Shown here: positions 15,201-25,106 of the stretch, piece by piece
How positions within the stretch are numbered: position 1 is the stretch's first letter
Layout of the letters: every line of letters starts with the position of its first letter
From: Lineus longissimus
Taxonomy: Eukaryota > Nemertea > Pilidiophora > Heteronemertea > Lineidae
Reading direction: 5' to 3'
NCBI RefSeq assembly: GCF_910592395.1
Contig: NC_088308.1
Coordinates: 25,373,501-25,437,500 of the forward strand
Length of the DNA: 64,000 nucleotides
Position numbers and translations under genes: made by a program
The notes under the pieces: generated by a model
Databases searched by the model: none
What the model saw: the letters and a program-made list of their open reading frames with translations, nothing else
Told to the model about the DNA's origin: nothing

Positions 15201-15656
15201 AAATTCATACCAAGTAAGCAAAATCATGTTACAAGATAACCCAAAGTTGCTCTCTCCATGTTACACTTGGTCACTGTTCTGTTGATGCACTCTAAGCCAT
15301 ATGTTTGGATTGTCCTCATTTCTCATTTCCAGAAATCTTACCTCTCGTTGTGGGACCAGACAAGTTTGATGAAGGTAGCAAGTGTCTGTTTGAGGTGATA
15401 CAGCAGCCAAAGCTTAACAAACAGGTGAGGAATCAATCCAGTAGTTCTTTGCAAGAAGCTTGGCTGATGTTCTGCTTTGGCTCCAGAAGGATCTGTCACT
15501 TGATATATTTTATTCATTTTACGGCAGATTCATTCTATATTGCAGCTTACCTACGTATTCCTTGACATGGTTCTGGAGGAATTATTCCCCGAGTTACTCG
15601 AAGAAGCCAATGAAGATTGTGATTCGTTAAGTGATACGCAACAATACGTTCGATGA
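212..15656 (+). CDS. SNX14: Sorting nexin-14, RGS-PX family (5' partial, 27 exons)
   Basis: Exons: 212-294, 500-578, 881-924, 1094-1181, 1383-1467, 2498-2651, 2771-2846, 3052-3096, 3327-3407, 3754-3871, 5060-5215, 5415-5539, 5872-5930, 8428-8504, 8855-8910, 10205-10357, 11614-11800, 11946-12020, 12184-12387, 12698-12738, 12855-12974, 13128-13248, 13558-13722, 13992-14022, 15149-15213, 15333-15424, 15546-15656. All phases join, giving 896 residues to a TGA stop. The first exon carries [13 protein letters not shown], matching the start of the PXA domain in vertebrate SNX14. Visible residues: PXA about 28-240, RGS about 245-380 ([15 protein letters not shown]), PX about 530-650 with [10 protein letters not shown], nexin C-terminal domain about 715-896 ending [16 protein letters not shown]. 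The N-terminal membrane segment is off-window. Family knowledge: SNX14 is an ER-anchored sorting nexin (with SNX13, SNX19, SNX25, yeast Mdm1) acting in lipid handling and organelle contacts; human loss causes cerebellar ataxia. SNX14 is preferred over SNX13 or SNX25 because the similarity I recall runs along the whole length. Confidence 0.95.
4207..4287 (+). CDS. SNX14: Candidate 81-nt cassette exon inside the SNX14 RGS domain
   Basis: An open segment lies between an acceptor ending CTACAG and a donor GTAAGA, in the intron between exons 3754-3871 and 5060-5215. Its length is a multiple of three and its phase (1 to 1) matches the flanking exons, so inclusion adds 27 residues beginning [19 protein letters not shown]. 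Human SNX14 as I recall it has no insert here: the helix reads directly into EEFNDRIL. Inclusion would interrupt an RGS helix. It could also be a chance open frame. Confidence 0.5.
7535..7582 (+). CDS. SNX14: Candidate 48-nt cassette exon (lysine-rich) of SNX14
   Basis: A TTAG acceptor precedes an open stretch encoding DVLEIPAN followed by six lysines, and a GTAATC sequence follows. The length is a multiple of three and the phase fits exons 5872-5930 and 8428-8504. It lies in the linker between the RGS and PX domains. The lysines come from an AAG microsatellite and the donor is weak, so this is tentative. If the donor is not used, the frame reaches TAA at 7584-7586. Confidence 0.25.
14335..14388 (+). 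CDS. SNX14: Candidate 54-nt cassette exon of SNX14
   Basis: A strong pyrimidine tract and TCTCAG acceptor precede an open segment encoding [17 protein letters not shown], followed by a weak donor GTACAT. Fifty-four bases in phase 2 fit between exons 13992-14022 and 15149-15213. It would add a basic patch in the loop of the nexin C-terminal domain. If the donor is ignored the frame stops at 14441-14443, giving an alternative truncated C-terminus. Confidence 0.3.
14747..14773 (+). CDS. SNX14: Candidate 27-nt microexon of SNX14
   Basis: A very long pyrimidine tract ending CTCTTACAG precedes 27 nt followed by GTAAAA. The phase matches the flanking exons 13992-14022 and 15149-15213. Inclusion inserts about nine residues, GHKRRRQKK, after the DDDPPR loop. 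The polypyrimidine run is among the strongest in this gene, which argues that the acceptor is real. If the donor is skipped the frame ends at the TAA just downstream. Confidence 0.4.
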
Positions 15657-17075
15657 CACGAGGCAAACTCGACCCACTACTAGACTGTTAAAATCATGGG
15701 CTACTAGTGGAGTACTCCTTCCAAATCAGCAGACTGGTGTTGCATATGCTAGTGTCATCTTCAGATGTCATAAACGAGGTTGAAAATTTATTGCTTTGAC
15801 TTCATCATAAATCTTGAGTAATGTGTAAATTCTGAAGAGAGATATTGTCGGATGAACACTTTGGGGACCAATGGAAGTGCTGGAATGGAAAAGTTAGCTA
15901 TTATGAATATCTAGTCATACATGTCTGTCCATTCCCAGATTGGATAATTGATTTGTTGATCAAACCAAACATTTGTGAAACAAATTCCATTTCATTATCT
16001 GTGCTGTTGTCTTTTGGTTTGTGGTGATGTCAAATAGGTATACATGTACTGTATAAAATATTCCAGCGAATGTTCATGTGTGATGAATTGTAAATGTAGC
16101 TTTAATCTGTTCTGGAGGAGTAGGCCAAACCATAAGGTTCCCTGTAAATGTGCACGTATAGGTGTGGTTCTCCACATATAGCATACGCAGGATTGGGTGA
16201 TTGGGGCTGTAGAAATATTTCATTTGGAACACCTAATTTCCCAGAAAGTGTTTTTTTTTAAATTTGGAAATATGAAGATTCTGCTTAAAAAAGTGTGCAT
16301 CAGTTTTTGCTCTATACTATATGTGTACATGTAGCTGTTAAAGGAAAAAGTATAGGACTGAAACAACAATTATCTTGGTGTTTCATAATTACTCAAGTCA
16401 TTTCATGTAGTAGTCATGAAACTAGTCAAGGTAATTGTTGTTGCAATACTGTTTTGTGAAAAGATAAACTTATTTCTATACCTTATTGGGGATGTGTACC
16501 TTTTGTTAGTGTGTTCTATATTGTTTGTTATGACTGTTTTGATGTGATCAATGAAATAGACTTTGGTGCTTGAAAATTATGATACACATACATGTTTGTA
16601 TATTTATATTTATCCAAGGGAAGAATCTGTAAGATGTGTACATGTAAAATGAAATTCATGGGATATGTGATTATTCAATGTACATTGTAAAATAGTGTTA
16701 CTATGATATCATGTGAAATGTAAAAAGAGTTGTATGTATTCTTTCAGAAAGTACAAGCTACATTATCAGCAAGTTCAGCTTGTTACATCCGAGGGAAGCA
16801 GAATTATATGCTAACAGGGATTGCCCCATGGCTGATCAGCAATTTAAAACAAACTACTGACATCTTTCCCCCAGCCAGTTTAGACTTGCTTTGCGCACAG
16901 TACCACTTTTTGGTGAAATTGAGAATAGTTTTCTTCTGGCTCTAGCCTTTCATTATAATCCTACTGCATATTTCCCGCATGTGTCCAGGTCATAAATGCC
17001 GTACATGTAGAACTGTACATAATATGTCAACTGTATAAAGTATAGCGTATGAATAAATGGAATATTTATTTTGTC
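15657..17075 (+). other. SNX14: SNX14 3' untranslated region
   Basis: This is AT-rich sequence after the SNX14 stop with no sustained coding frame. An AATAAA signal is at 17052-17057, just before a TTTTTTT-containing stretch. It contains several TACATGTA-type palindromes. The cleavage point is inferred from the signal. Confidence 0.6.
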
Positions 17076-18430
17076 AAGTTAAATCTCATGTTCTTTTTTT
17101 CTCAGTGGCCAGTGACACTTTGTAGGCATAGGCCATTCCTGGTTGTGTAACACCACGATGGGTCACTCACAATGTTTTCTAGGCTTGCTAGAGAATTCAA
17201 ATTCTGGCACAGCCTGTTCTTTTCTAGGGCAGTAGGAAAGTGACGGTTCAGTTTTAATCTTATCTCTTAGAAAAATTTGCCAGTTCAGCTTTAAATCCAA
17301 CAGGTGCGTGGAAAGAAACGACTGATCTGATTGGACACTCGGATTATGGGTAGCCAATGAGAAAGCCCTAGACATTATTACCTTGGTTTGTTTTCGTTTA
17401 CAACATGGTGGACAAGGAAAGCAAAATGTTTTTTCTTTGCAGATTTTCCGTTTAAAAGTGTCCAATCGAAACACTTTGCGCTTATCTTATGCGTTAGGTA
17501 CCACAAATGTTCAATAATCTCTTGGTTTTTGCTCAATTGTAGACTAATTAGGTGAATTCAAAATCATTGACTTGTCTGTTACGACTTTTTTCTTTGAAGC
17601 CTATTTTCACACGTATGCACGACGACAGGAGGGCATGCCGGACCTACACTACAGCCGGCTGCACAAACAACAGAGAGACCCAGTCATTGACATTGAGTTC
17701 GATCAGTGACAGTTGAATCAGAGTCAAGAGGAGGCGGCCTATTATAGGCTATGAGGCCTAGCCGGGACAGTAGTAGCTCTGTACATTATGTACACTCTGT
17801 CCCTCTGTACATTATGTACACATTCCTATCATTTAGCACAGAGTGTCCCGGGTATTCTGCAGTTGCTCCGGCTATGATGATGGAACAAGGTCAACTTTGA
17901 AACTGAAGGGGGGGGGGCGTAACACTGGCAAAATGCAGAGCAGACTGCAGAAACTTGTGTTGCAGGCCTACATCATCATGTAGCCTATGTATGTAATTTC
18001 ACGGATCAAATGATCAATAAATGTTTGAATAATGTATCTGTATTTGCAGGGCCAAAGGAACCGATGGATGAAGTAATTAAGAAGTCTCTGTCTGTCACAC
18101 TGCTTTTCTTCTTCAATATTGCATGGACTGCAAGGATTCGTCTTCCCTGCATTAGTTGCTTTGTCACATTACTCCTGCGCTGAAAAAAAGATCAGGAAGT
18201 TTGCCAGTCTTATCATTTGATAGTGTGATACATACAAAGCTTGATGAAATACATTTGGGGTTGGTCCGGTTACTCTGCTGTGAACAATTCCCTTTCTCGG
18301 GTACTCGTCTTCTTCTTCCGTCTGGCCTGGAATGTGAAGCTGAAGATTCCCTGGATCATCACTGCTGTGATGCTGGCCTGTGATGTGAGAGTTCGTTTGG
18401 AAATAGATTTGTTTGTTTAGAATCATAAAG
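17076..18430 (+). promoter_or_regulatory. Intergenic promoter and 5' UTR region of the ankyrin gene
   Basis: No coding frame is supported. Features seen: inverted CCAAT boxes near 17330 and a CCAAT near 17355, an ACATGGTGG (YY1-like) motif near 17404, a run of ten G at 17908-17917, and two direct copies of an 18-bp block at 17777-17794 and 17803-17820. A splice acceptor TATTTGCAG ends at 18049, so the ankyrin mRNA probably has a spliced leader exon upstream and a second 5' UTR exon from 18050. The transcription start is not determined. Confidence 0.4.
17777..17820. repeat. Direct repeat of a near-palindromic 18-mer
   Basis: The block CTCTGTACATTATGTACA occurs at 17777-17794 and again at 17803-17820, 26 bp apart. 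Each copy contains two TGTACA palindromes separated by TTA. It lies in the presumed promoter of the ankyrin gene, where paired sites could bind a dimeric factor; that role is inference. Confidence 0.8.
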
Positions 18431-20539
18431 ATGAGCCGCGGAGTGAGAGATTTGCGTGATTTGATCTGTGTGTCAAGACTGACGTACCGTGATAGTGATG
18501 AAGAGATATTCAGCGATGATGACAGGTTAGCTAGGGACTTCAACTCATTATCCCTCTCAAGGGAGTATTCAGACAGCAGAGAAAGCTCCGCAACATCAAA
18601 TAGGAGTGCAAACAGAGTCTCAGATTCTGGATTTGCAACAGGTATATCCCCAGAACAGGACAGTTTAGCATCACAGCCTACAAACGAAGTGTTGAATGGA
18701 ACCAAATCTAAAACAAACAATAGAAAAAAACGAAAAAAGAAAAAACCTCCCCAAGTACACAGTGAGGTTTCTATGGGACATGAACTTCCTAAAGCTCGAC
18801 CATTGCCCCCCGTTAGGAGTAACAGTGTCATCAGTTCTAGCTCAGATGACGAAAGCCATGACATCACGACTCCACTTCCAAGAAACATACCCATGGGTAG
18901 AAATAGAATGGGTGCAAATTTTAAGGCACATCAAAAACGACCAAGGGATGGAAAATTCGATGATATTTTGACTTATTTAGATGCCAATATAGTGGCCGAA
19001 TGGTTAGGCCGAGCCAATGACATGGTGTCTGACCTTTCCCTTTGGTGTCACACTGGAGAGAACTTTGTTCAGTTTGCTCATTTCTATATCTCTGATTTCC
19101 CCGACATGCAACGCCAGGAAATCCTCCAGATGGAATACGGCATATTCATGGATGAACTTGGCCTCGCTTATGCTGTTGGGCGTGAAAGTGGCAAAGTGAA
19201 ATATTCAGACCTAACATACTTGGCTTCAGCAGTTCTGAGAGAATATCCTTCGAAACTTTTAAGTTCAAAGGGCGCATTTCTCTTCTTAGATCACTTAGAT
19301 GTGTTGTCCTCAGAAAGGGCCGAACCTTATAAAAAACTTCTGTCTGATGTGAAAGTGTCAACCGGTAACAAACAATATGCCCAGTGGTTGCTGGGCACTC
19401 GAGCATTTGCCCTTGGAAGTCTCTGGTTTGCCGTTGTAGGATTTTATCGGAAACTTCTCGGAAGAGATGGTGCTTTGAGCGAGAATGTGCCCACTACTGC
19501 CCAGATGAGGACGCTGACAAAGAAGGACAATACTCAGCACAGACTCATGCAGGCGATGAGGTACAAGTAGAAAATGAGGAACTTTCTTAAGGTGGCTGTA
19601 GTTAACAGTCAAATACACAATGCATTGGTTAGAATTCATAATTAAGCTACATCTAGATGTTGCTTCTGCCCCTTCTGGAGAGGATTGAAATAAGAAACCA
19701 TCGTAATTCGTAATTTGTAGGTCGTACAGTAGAATATCGGTCTTAATGACTGACTACATGGAATCAATTACTGACCTTTCATATTTTTGTTACAGGCATG
19801 GTTACATCGATGTCATCAACTATTTCATCCGAACCAAGAAGATCAGTGCCGATTACTGTGATGACCACCAGAGAACACTGGTGCATGCTGCAGTCATGCA
19901 CAACAAACCCAAAGTTTTGCAGTACCTTCTTACACAGGTATGGCATACATGATGAACGTTTCGGAATTCACTTGATACAAGCACAAGCTACTACCATCTG
20001 TATGTAGCTTCTCTAATAAAAATACATCCTTTTATGGAAACAAGAGTAACTGAGCTATACATGTTGTCTTTCAGCTGAATCCTGCTCCAGATGTGAACAT
20101 GCCTGCTAACACTGGTAACACTCCTCTCCATGCTGCGGTGAATGCTGGCAACTCCAACGTTGTCTCGATTCTTATCAAACAGGGCAGGGCAGAAGTAAAC
20201 GCCATCAACAAACAATGTGATAACGCTACACCATTACACATGGCAGCAATGCATGGTAAGTGATCTCCAGAATCTGATAAAGGCATAGCCTATACACGAA
20301 GATAAACTGCGACACTTCAGCCGATCACAAATCCTGGGAAGAATAATCTAAGATGTCTTCCTGTAGCATTAATTCTGATCCTTGTTATTTCAGGCCATAT
20401 GGGTATTGTGGAGACGCTTGTGAATGCTGGTGCTGATGTTACACTGAGGATGGGAGACCTAACAGTGGCAGCCATTGCCCGAGACTTTGATAACTTAGAT
20501 ATTGCAGAGTTCATTGAGTCAAAAGTGACGACAAACTAA
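18431..20539 (+). CDS. Uncharacterised ankyrin-repeat protein (4 exons, 532 aa)
   Basis: Exons: 18431-19560, 19796-19937, 20075-20255, 20394-20539; phases join and end in TAA. I chose the ATG at 18431 because the open frame upstream has only a TTG. Residues 20-75 are acidic and serine-rich with a DSGFAT motif at 65-70, similar to but not identical with a beta-TrCP degron. Residues 98-105 form a basic RKKRKKKK patch, likely a nuclear signal. Residues about 180-350 are a helical, tryptophan-containing conserved-looking domain (WLGRANDMVSDLSLWCHTGE). Residues about 377-530 form three ankyrin repeats (NTPLHAAVNAGN, ATPLHMAAMHG) ending IAEFIESK. The first exon holds all non-ankyrin sequence. The architecture suggests an adaptor with nuclear access. 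The family is not recognised by name, so no function is assigned. The donor at 19561 (GTACAA) is weak but is the only one giving a joined frame. Confidence 0.88.
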
Positions 20540-20915
20540 ACATCTAAAAGTAGTAACATTTACATGTAGAGGGGACTAGTGTACATCTGTTAAGAGATCA
20601 AAGCTGGTCGTCATGATGCACAGAAATCTATTTTAAGCTTCAGTGAAAGCTAATGATGATATAGTTCTCCATTTGGAGGACATCACTGACATGTGTATCT
20701 TTGTGCTTATTGCACAGTGTATAAACATGGTGTTTTAATCAACTCTCCTGCTTTTTAATCCATTTTCTCCTTTGCTGCCAGGTTGTGACATGAGTACTTA
20801 ATCTTTCTTTGCTAAGAAAATGTTGTTTTATGACACATCACCTGTTTATGTTAAAGTGTTTGAGTGTACAGATAATCTCTGCAAGATACAAATAAATATG
20901 CTACATAACTTACTG
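20540..20915 (+). other. 3' UTR of the ankyrin gene
   Basis: This is non-coding sequence after the stop, with AATAAA at 20891-20896. The end is estimated about 20 bases after the signal. Confidence 0.6.
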
Positions 20916-22614
20916 TCTTTTCCTGAAATTGTGCTTATCAGACAATTTCTGACTTTACCAATGGTATTAAAACTCCAAGTCCCTGGTCTGGGGTAATTCC
21001 ATCGACTTCAGGCAGGTGAGAACTTGAGTAAAGAAATCACCCAGGTCAGATCACCATGGAGACAAAACATAGTGATTGGCCTGGGAATCTTCTATTTCAT
21101 TGGTTGTGCCAAGTCCGTGGCAGAACCTCCGACTATGCAATTGGCATGGAGACGGAAGCGAAGTCCGGCCTTCGTCTCGTCACCAGCACGGGTGTTTGTG
21201 AAGTTGACAGGTTGCGCCACGAAATTCAGTGGCACAACATCCAACTAAAGACTGAGACGAGCCGAGTCCGGTCTTTGTTCAGTTCAGTGAATAATTGTCT
21301 AAACACGCAACTCCGATTATCCGTCAAAGAAAATATGGGGGCGGGATATGCGGCGCAAGTCATTACGTTGTCTGCTTCTACAATATTATGACAAGATGCG
21401 TTCTTCGGATCAACCTGTCGTTAGCTTCATGCCACGTGCATTGCCGGAAAGCATTTGAACGGTGATTTCCAGATTTGGTTTTTCACGTCAGAATCAGATG
21501 TAGGCTTAGCTTGGGGTTTGGGAGTAAACTGTTTCGAGTAAATTGGTCAGAAGAAGCATCTCTCCTGTTGCATTGCACTTCATTGCACGTGTCTCCACAT
21601 ACTTGTATACCAGTAACGACCTTGGTCGAAATCCGATGCAGGATGCGGACAACAAAGTCAAAAATGTTGGGCAGTTAGTTGTGTTACATTGAGGCTGACG
21701 GGCCGGCCCGGCGCACTGAGCTCGGATAGAAAAGTCGATATGTCGACTGTTGATAACCACTTTCAATCTCACGAATGACTGAAGATGAAAATTAAAATTC
21801 GGTGAAGGAAAGAAAAAGGCTATAAGACAAAGTGAATTATTGTAGGTGTAATATTTTCAATTTGTAAGGTCATGTACATCTACTAGCAGTGAATACTTAT
21901 ATAAGCAATTTATAAAGTCTTCGGCCCTTGGCACATGGATAACAGCGCGTACGTCACCAGCTCAAATTTAAAGAGATTCAGATGTCGGGCCGGGCAGTTG
22001 GGGTGGTTTAGCAGTCAGCCAAAGTTGGACAGGTTGTGCCAGCATCCAATCTTCTGCCATTGTCGTATATAAGGTGTAAATAAATTACAGTTTGCATTTT
22101 GTCAACTCTTTCATACTGGCTAACTGGCGAACCAGTTAAAGCCACTATGGCCCAGACATTATGCATCAAAATTCTCTGAGCTCTCAAATGATAACAATCT
22201 TGGACGCAATAATATGCAGAATAACTTGGTTTATGGCGGAACATGGTCGTAAAACCGTACACCAGGTTGATATACTGGCACTGCACATTTTGGTGTCGTC
22301 ACAACCAGCACAACCACGGACAACCAGGATGACATAAGTGCCTCTTAAAGGTAACTTGGCAGGAGCCAAAACGCCAGTTAATTGTACAGAAGGAAAGTGG
22401 TCCATTAATAATCTAGTAAAGAGGTAGATAACGTTCACACAGCAGCAGGATATCAGTCCTAGAGTATGTCATTTCCAAAATACGCCACCCAACTAGACCT
22501 ATACTACAACAGGTCATTGTCTTTGCGGTTATTATTTTCTAAGAGAAAAAAAACACGCTTCCACTGACAGATTTGAACACCCTCACATGAGTGTGCTGCG
22601 ATACTTTCGCCTAT
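20916..22614. promoter_or_regulatory. Intergenic region with clustered CCAAT boxes
   Basis: No gene is supported. From 21060 to 21150 there are three ATTGG (inverted CCAAT) motifs, followed by CpG-richer sequence to about 21450 and a GGGCCGGCCC palindrome at 21700-21709. This resembles a TATA-less promoter, but no first exon with a convincing donor was found. An open frame at 21056-21391 overlaps it and has no recognisable domain. Confidence 0.3.
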
Positions 22615-25106
22615 TCACGGTCTTCCTTCGCATTGGGGATCGTTGATAGACAGGTATTCTCCTGCGCTGCACACCCTGACCCCTGCTCGCCCGATGGTCT
22701 TGCATTTACCCGGTTTGACCTCTATCTGTAAAGAGAGAACCAATGGGGTAAAACAGATGGTGGCGGCCTTATTCATGAATTCCACATGAGCATTTCGCTC
22801 CAGCCACGCCTAGACCGCGTCAGCTTAGCTTCCCGGTGACCAGTGTGAGGCGACTCTGGCCAAGGCCGTGTTTCTTTTCGAACATCACGCGCTGCAGGGC
22901 GTTCGCTCCCGCTTCAGGAAAGCACTTGAGCCGGGCATTACCATCGCAAGCACAAACCGCAAATTAACAGCAGATCAAAGGTAAAAGTTTTAAAATGTCA
23001 CGGAATAAAGCGGAACAAAGGAATCTATTATGCATTTTAAACACATCTTAATCATCCGCCAGACAGCAGAGACGAACCCCTTTCCACAGGGAGACAATTT
23101 AGACTTCATTTCATACCGGCCCTGGCTTTAAAATGAAGATAACACTTACTCTCTCAACTTCAATGAAACAATCTGCATCGTCCTCGCTGATTGGTGACGG
23201 CGTGTGGACGTCATCCGCGCTGATTTGCCCACCAGTACTGCTAATGAAGTCATGAAAGTCCAGGAAACCACCCTGAAGAAGGATGTCATAGGAAGAGCAT
23301 GAGAGTGTGAGTGCATGACTAAACGGTGGTGGCTATAGTTGGTAGCATGCTTATATGTATGAATGTCAGAAGTCCATTCGGTCTTGAAATAATAAGGCAG
23401 TAAAATGTGGAATTGATTTCCTGCTACTTAGATGAATTGAAATACATGTAATGTTGACAGGGGAATAATAGAGATCAAGATATTGACAAAATATACACCA
23501 GGTTTCTACGATGGCCCCACCTGCGCCATGTTGTCACAACCGACCAGTACAACCACGGACAAAGTGAAAATTTAGTTTGGTCTACTCAAGCATAGATTCA
23601 TCTTTGCTTGGTTGAATGTGAATGTCCTCGCTCTTTTTCCTTATGAGTGCAGCCTTGGACACAGCAACAAACATCCATGTTTACTGCATTAAAATCAGAT
23701 CAATTATACAGTGACCTTCATTAGATGAGGAACTCAGTCATACCTAATGATAGCGAATAAATATCTCGTTAGGAGCCAAATGTCCACATCGAGGACATTG
23801 ATTCATTCTTTCTCACGTATAATAAGCAGGTTTTGATTGATACTACTCGTGGAGCAATTTGATAACGGTACTGGGGACCTAATGGTCATTAACATGTCTG
23901 GAGCAACGAACAGCGAAGAATGTTATGACGATCTGTTTTGAACATTTATCCGATTCCACCGACAAGTGACCGAGTATAAGAAATGATAGTTTAGTAGTGT
24001 CGCTAAAAGAATTAGCGCAGGACTTATCAAGACTTGATGACACCACTACAGAATTTCGTGCTTCAAACTTAATACTTCGTGCGTCGTCGTTCGTACGGCC
24101 CGATTGCGAAAACTGCTTAATAGAATAAACGATGTGCATGTACGACCCCTTGACCTTTAAAGGGGCTCTGTCTTAGTAGCTTACCACAATTTCCAGTATT
24201 GTACGTATGATTCCCCATCACCCCGTCAATTTCCTAGTAACCATGTACCAGCTATCTATTGCCACTCCCAGTGCCACCAGGGAATATTGTTTCCAGGTGG
24301 GCTTGTTGTTGTTTTCACCCAATTACGCCAATTACTACGCCGAACGTGCACATTCAAGATAGAACCAGCCTCCACCTGCTGTTCTTCGGCTCAACAAGTT
24401 TAAAGTTTAAACAGTTATTTTGATACTGTGAAAATGTTTCCGCGAATAGGGCACATGATAACGAGACGACATCATGAACACACTTTTTTACGTGGCCGAT
24501 AACGTAAATTCGTGCCGAAACAACGACATTTCGCATCAAGTTGCCAATAGCGTTGATTACTTCTGTCAAAGTCAGCAGATCGCACGTGGCTCTTTTCAAG
24601 CCATCAAAATAGATTATCATAGATACATGTAGGCCTGTAGAAAAGCTAATTTTCAAATACTCAAAATAATCCAAGAAATAAGAGCAACTTATAGGCATTG
24701 GAAAAAATGATGTACGCGGTATACCTCCCAGAAGAACTTTAGAAGATCCACCGCCACGACAAAATGTTCATGAAATGAAATATATCTGAAGCTCAGAGCA
24801 AAAGTGTGTTTCTCAATTCATAAGTCACACAAAGGATTTCAAAACTCAAAAGCCTTTGTTTTTAAGAGTGAATGCACATGGTCTTCGAGAGACGCTCTCA
24901 CAGATCGAGGCGACTGGGGAGGTAGAATTGTTGTTTGGCTCGAATGGAAGTACGCAGTGACTTACCGATTGTTGATTTCGTTTCTGTCTGCCCTGTGTAG
25001 TAGACCTTTCCAAGACCTTTTCTTTGATGATAGCTCCATCGTTTATTGCGGCGAGAACAGATAACATGACCAACACGATTAGGTGACAAGCCAAGCTATC
25101 GTACAT
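22615..25106 (-). CDS. Small secreted four-cysteine protein, putative prohormone (3 exons, 124 aa)
   Basis: Minus-strand exons: 25106-24966, 23272-23150, 22725-22615. Donors are GTAAGTCAC and GTAAGTGTT; acceptors end CTTCTTCAG and CTCTTTACAG. All junctions are phase 0. Residues 1-25 are a classic signal peptide (hydrophobic core LIVLVMLSVLAA). Residues 40-43 are RQKR, a furin-type site. Residues 48-80 are an acidic linker. Cysteines are at 82, 96, 107 and 120, with the C-terminal block containing VKPGKC, RVCSAGEY and DPQCEGRP, suggesting two disulfides. The layout of signal, short propeptide, basic site and compact cysteine-bearing C-terminus is what secreted peptide precursors look like. I do not recognise the family. 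It could equally be a matrix or antimicrobial protein. Introns are 1.7 kb and 0.4 kb. No convincing polyadenylation signal was seen. Confidence 0.65.

Noticed and set aside
18169-18894. 241-codon minus-strand open frame
   Set aside because: It is antisense to the first exon of the ankyrin gene, whose sense frame is longer, spliced in phase and domain-bearing.
21056-21391. 111-codon open frame with a coiled-coil-like middle
   Set aside because: It overlaps a CCAAT-rich promoter-like region and shows no splice site or recognisable family.
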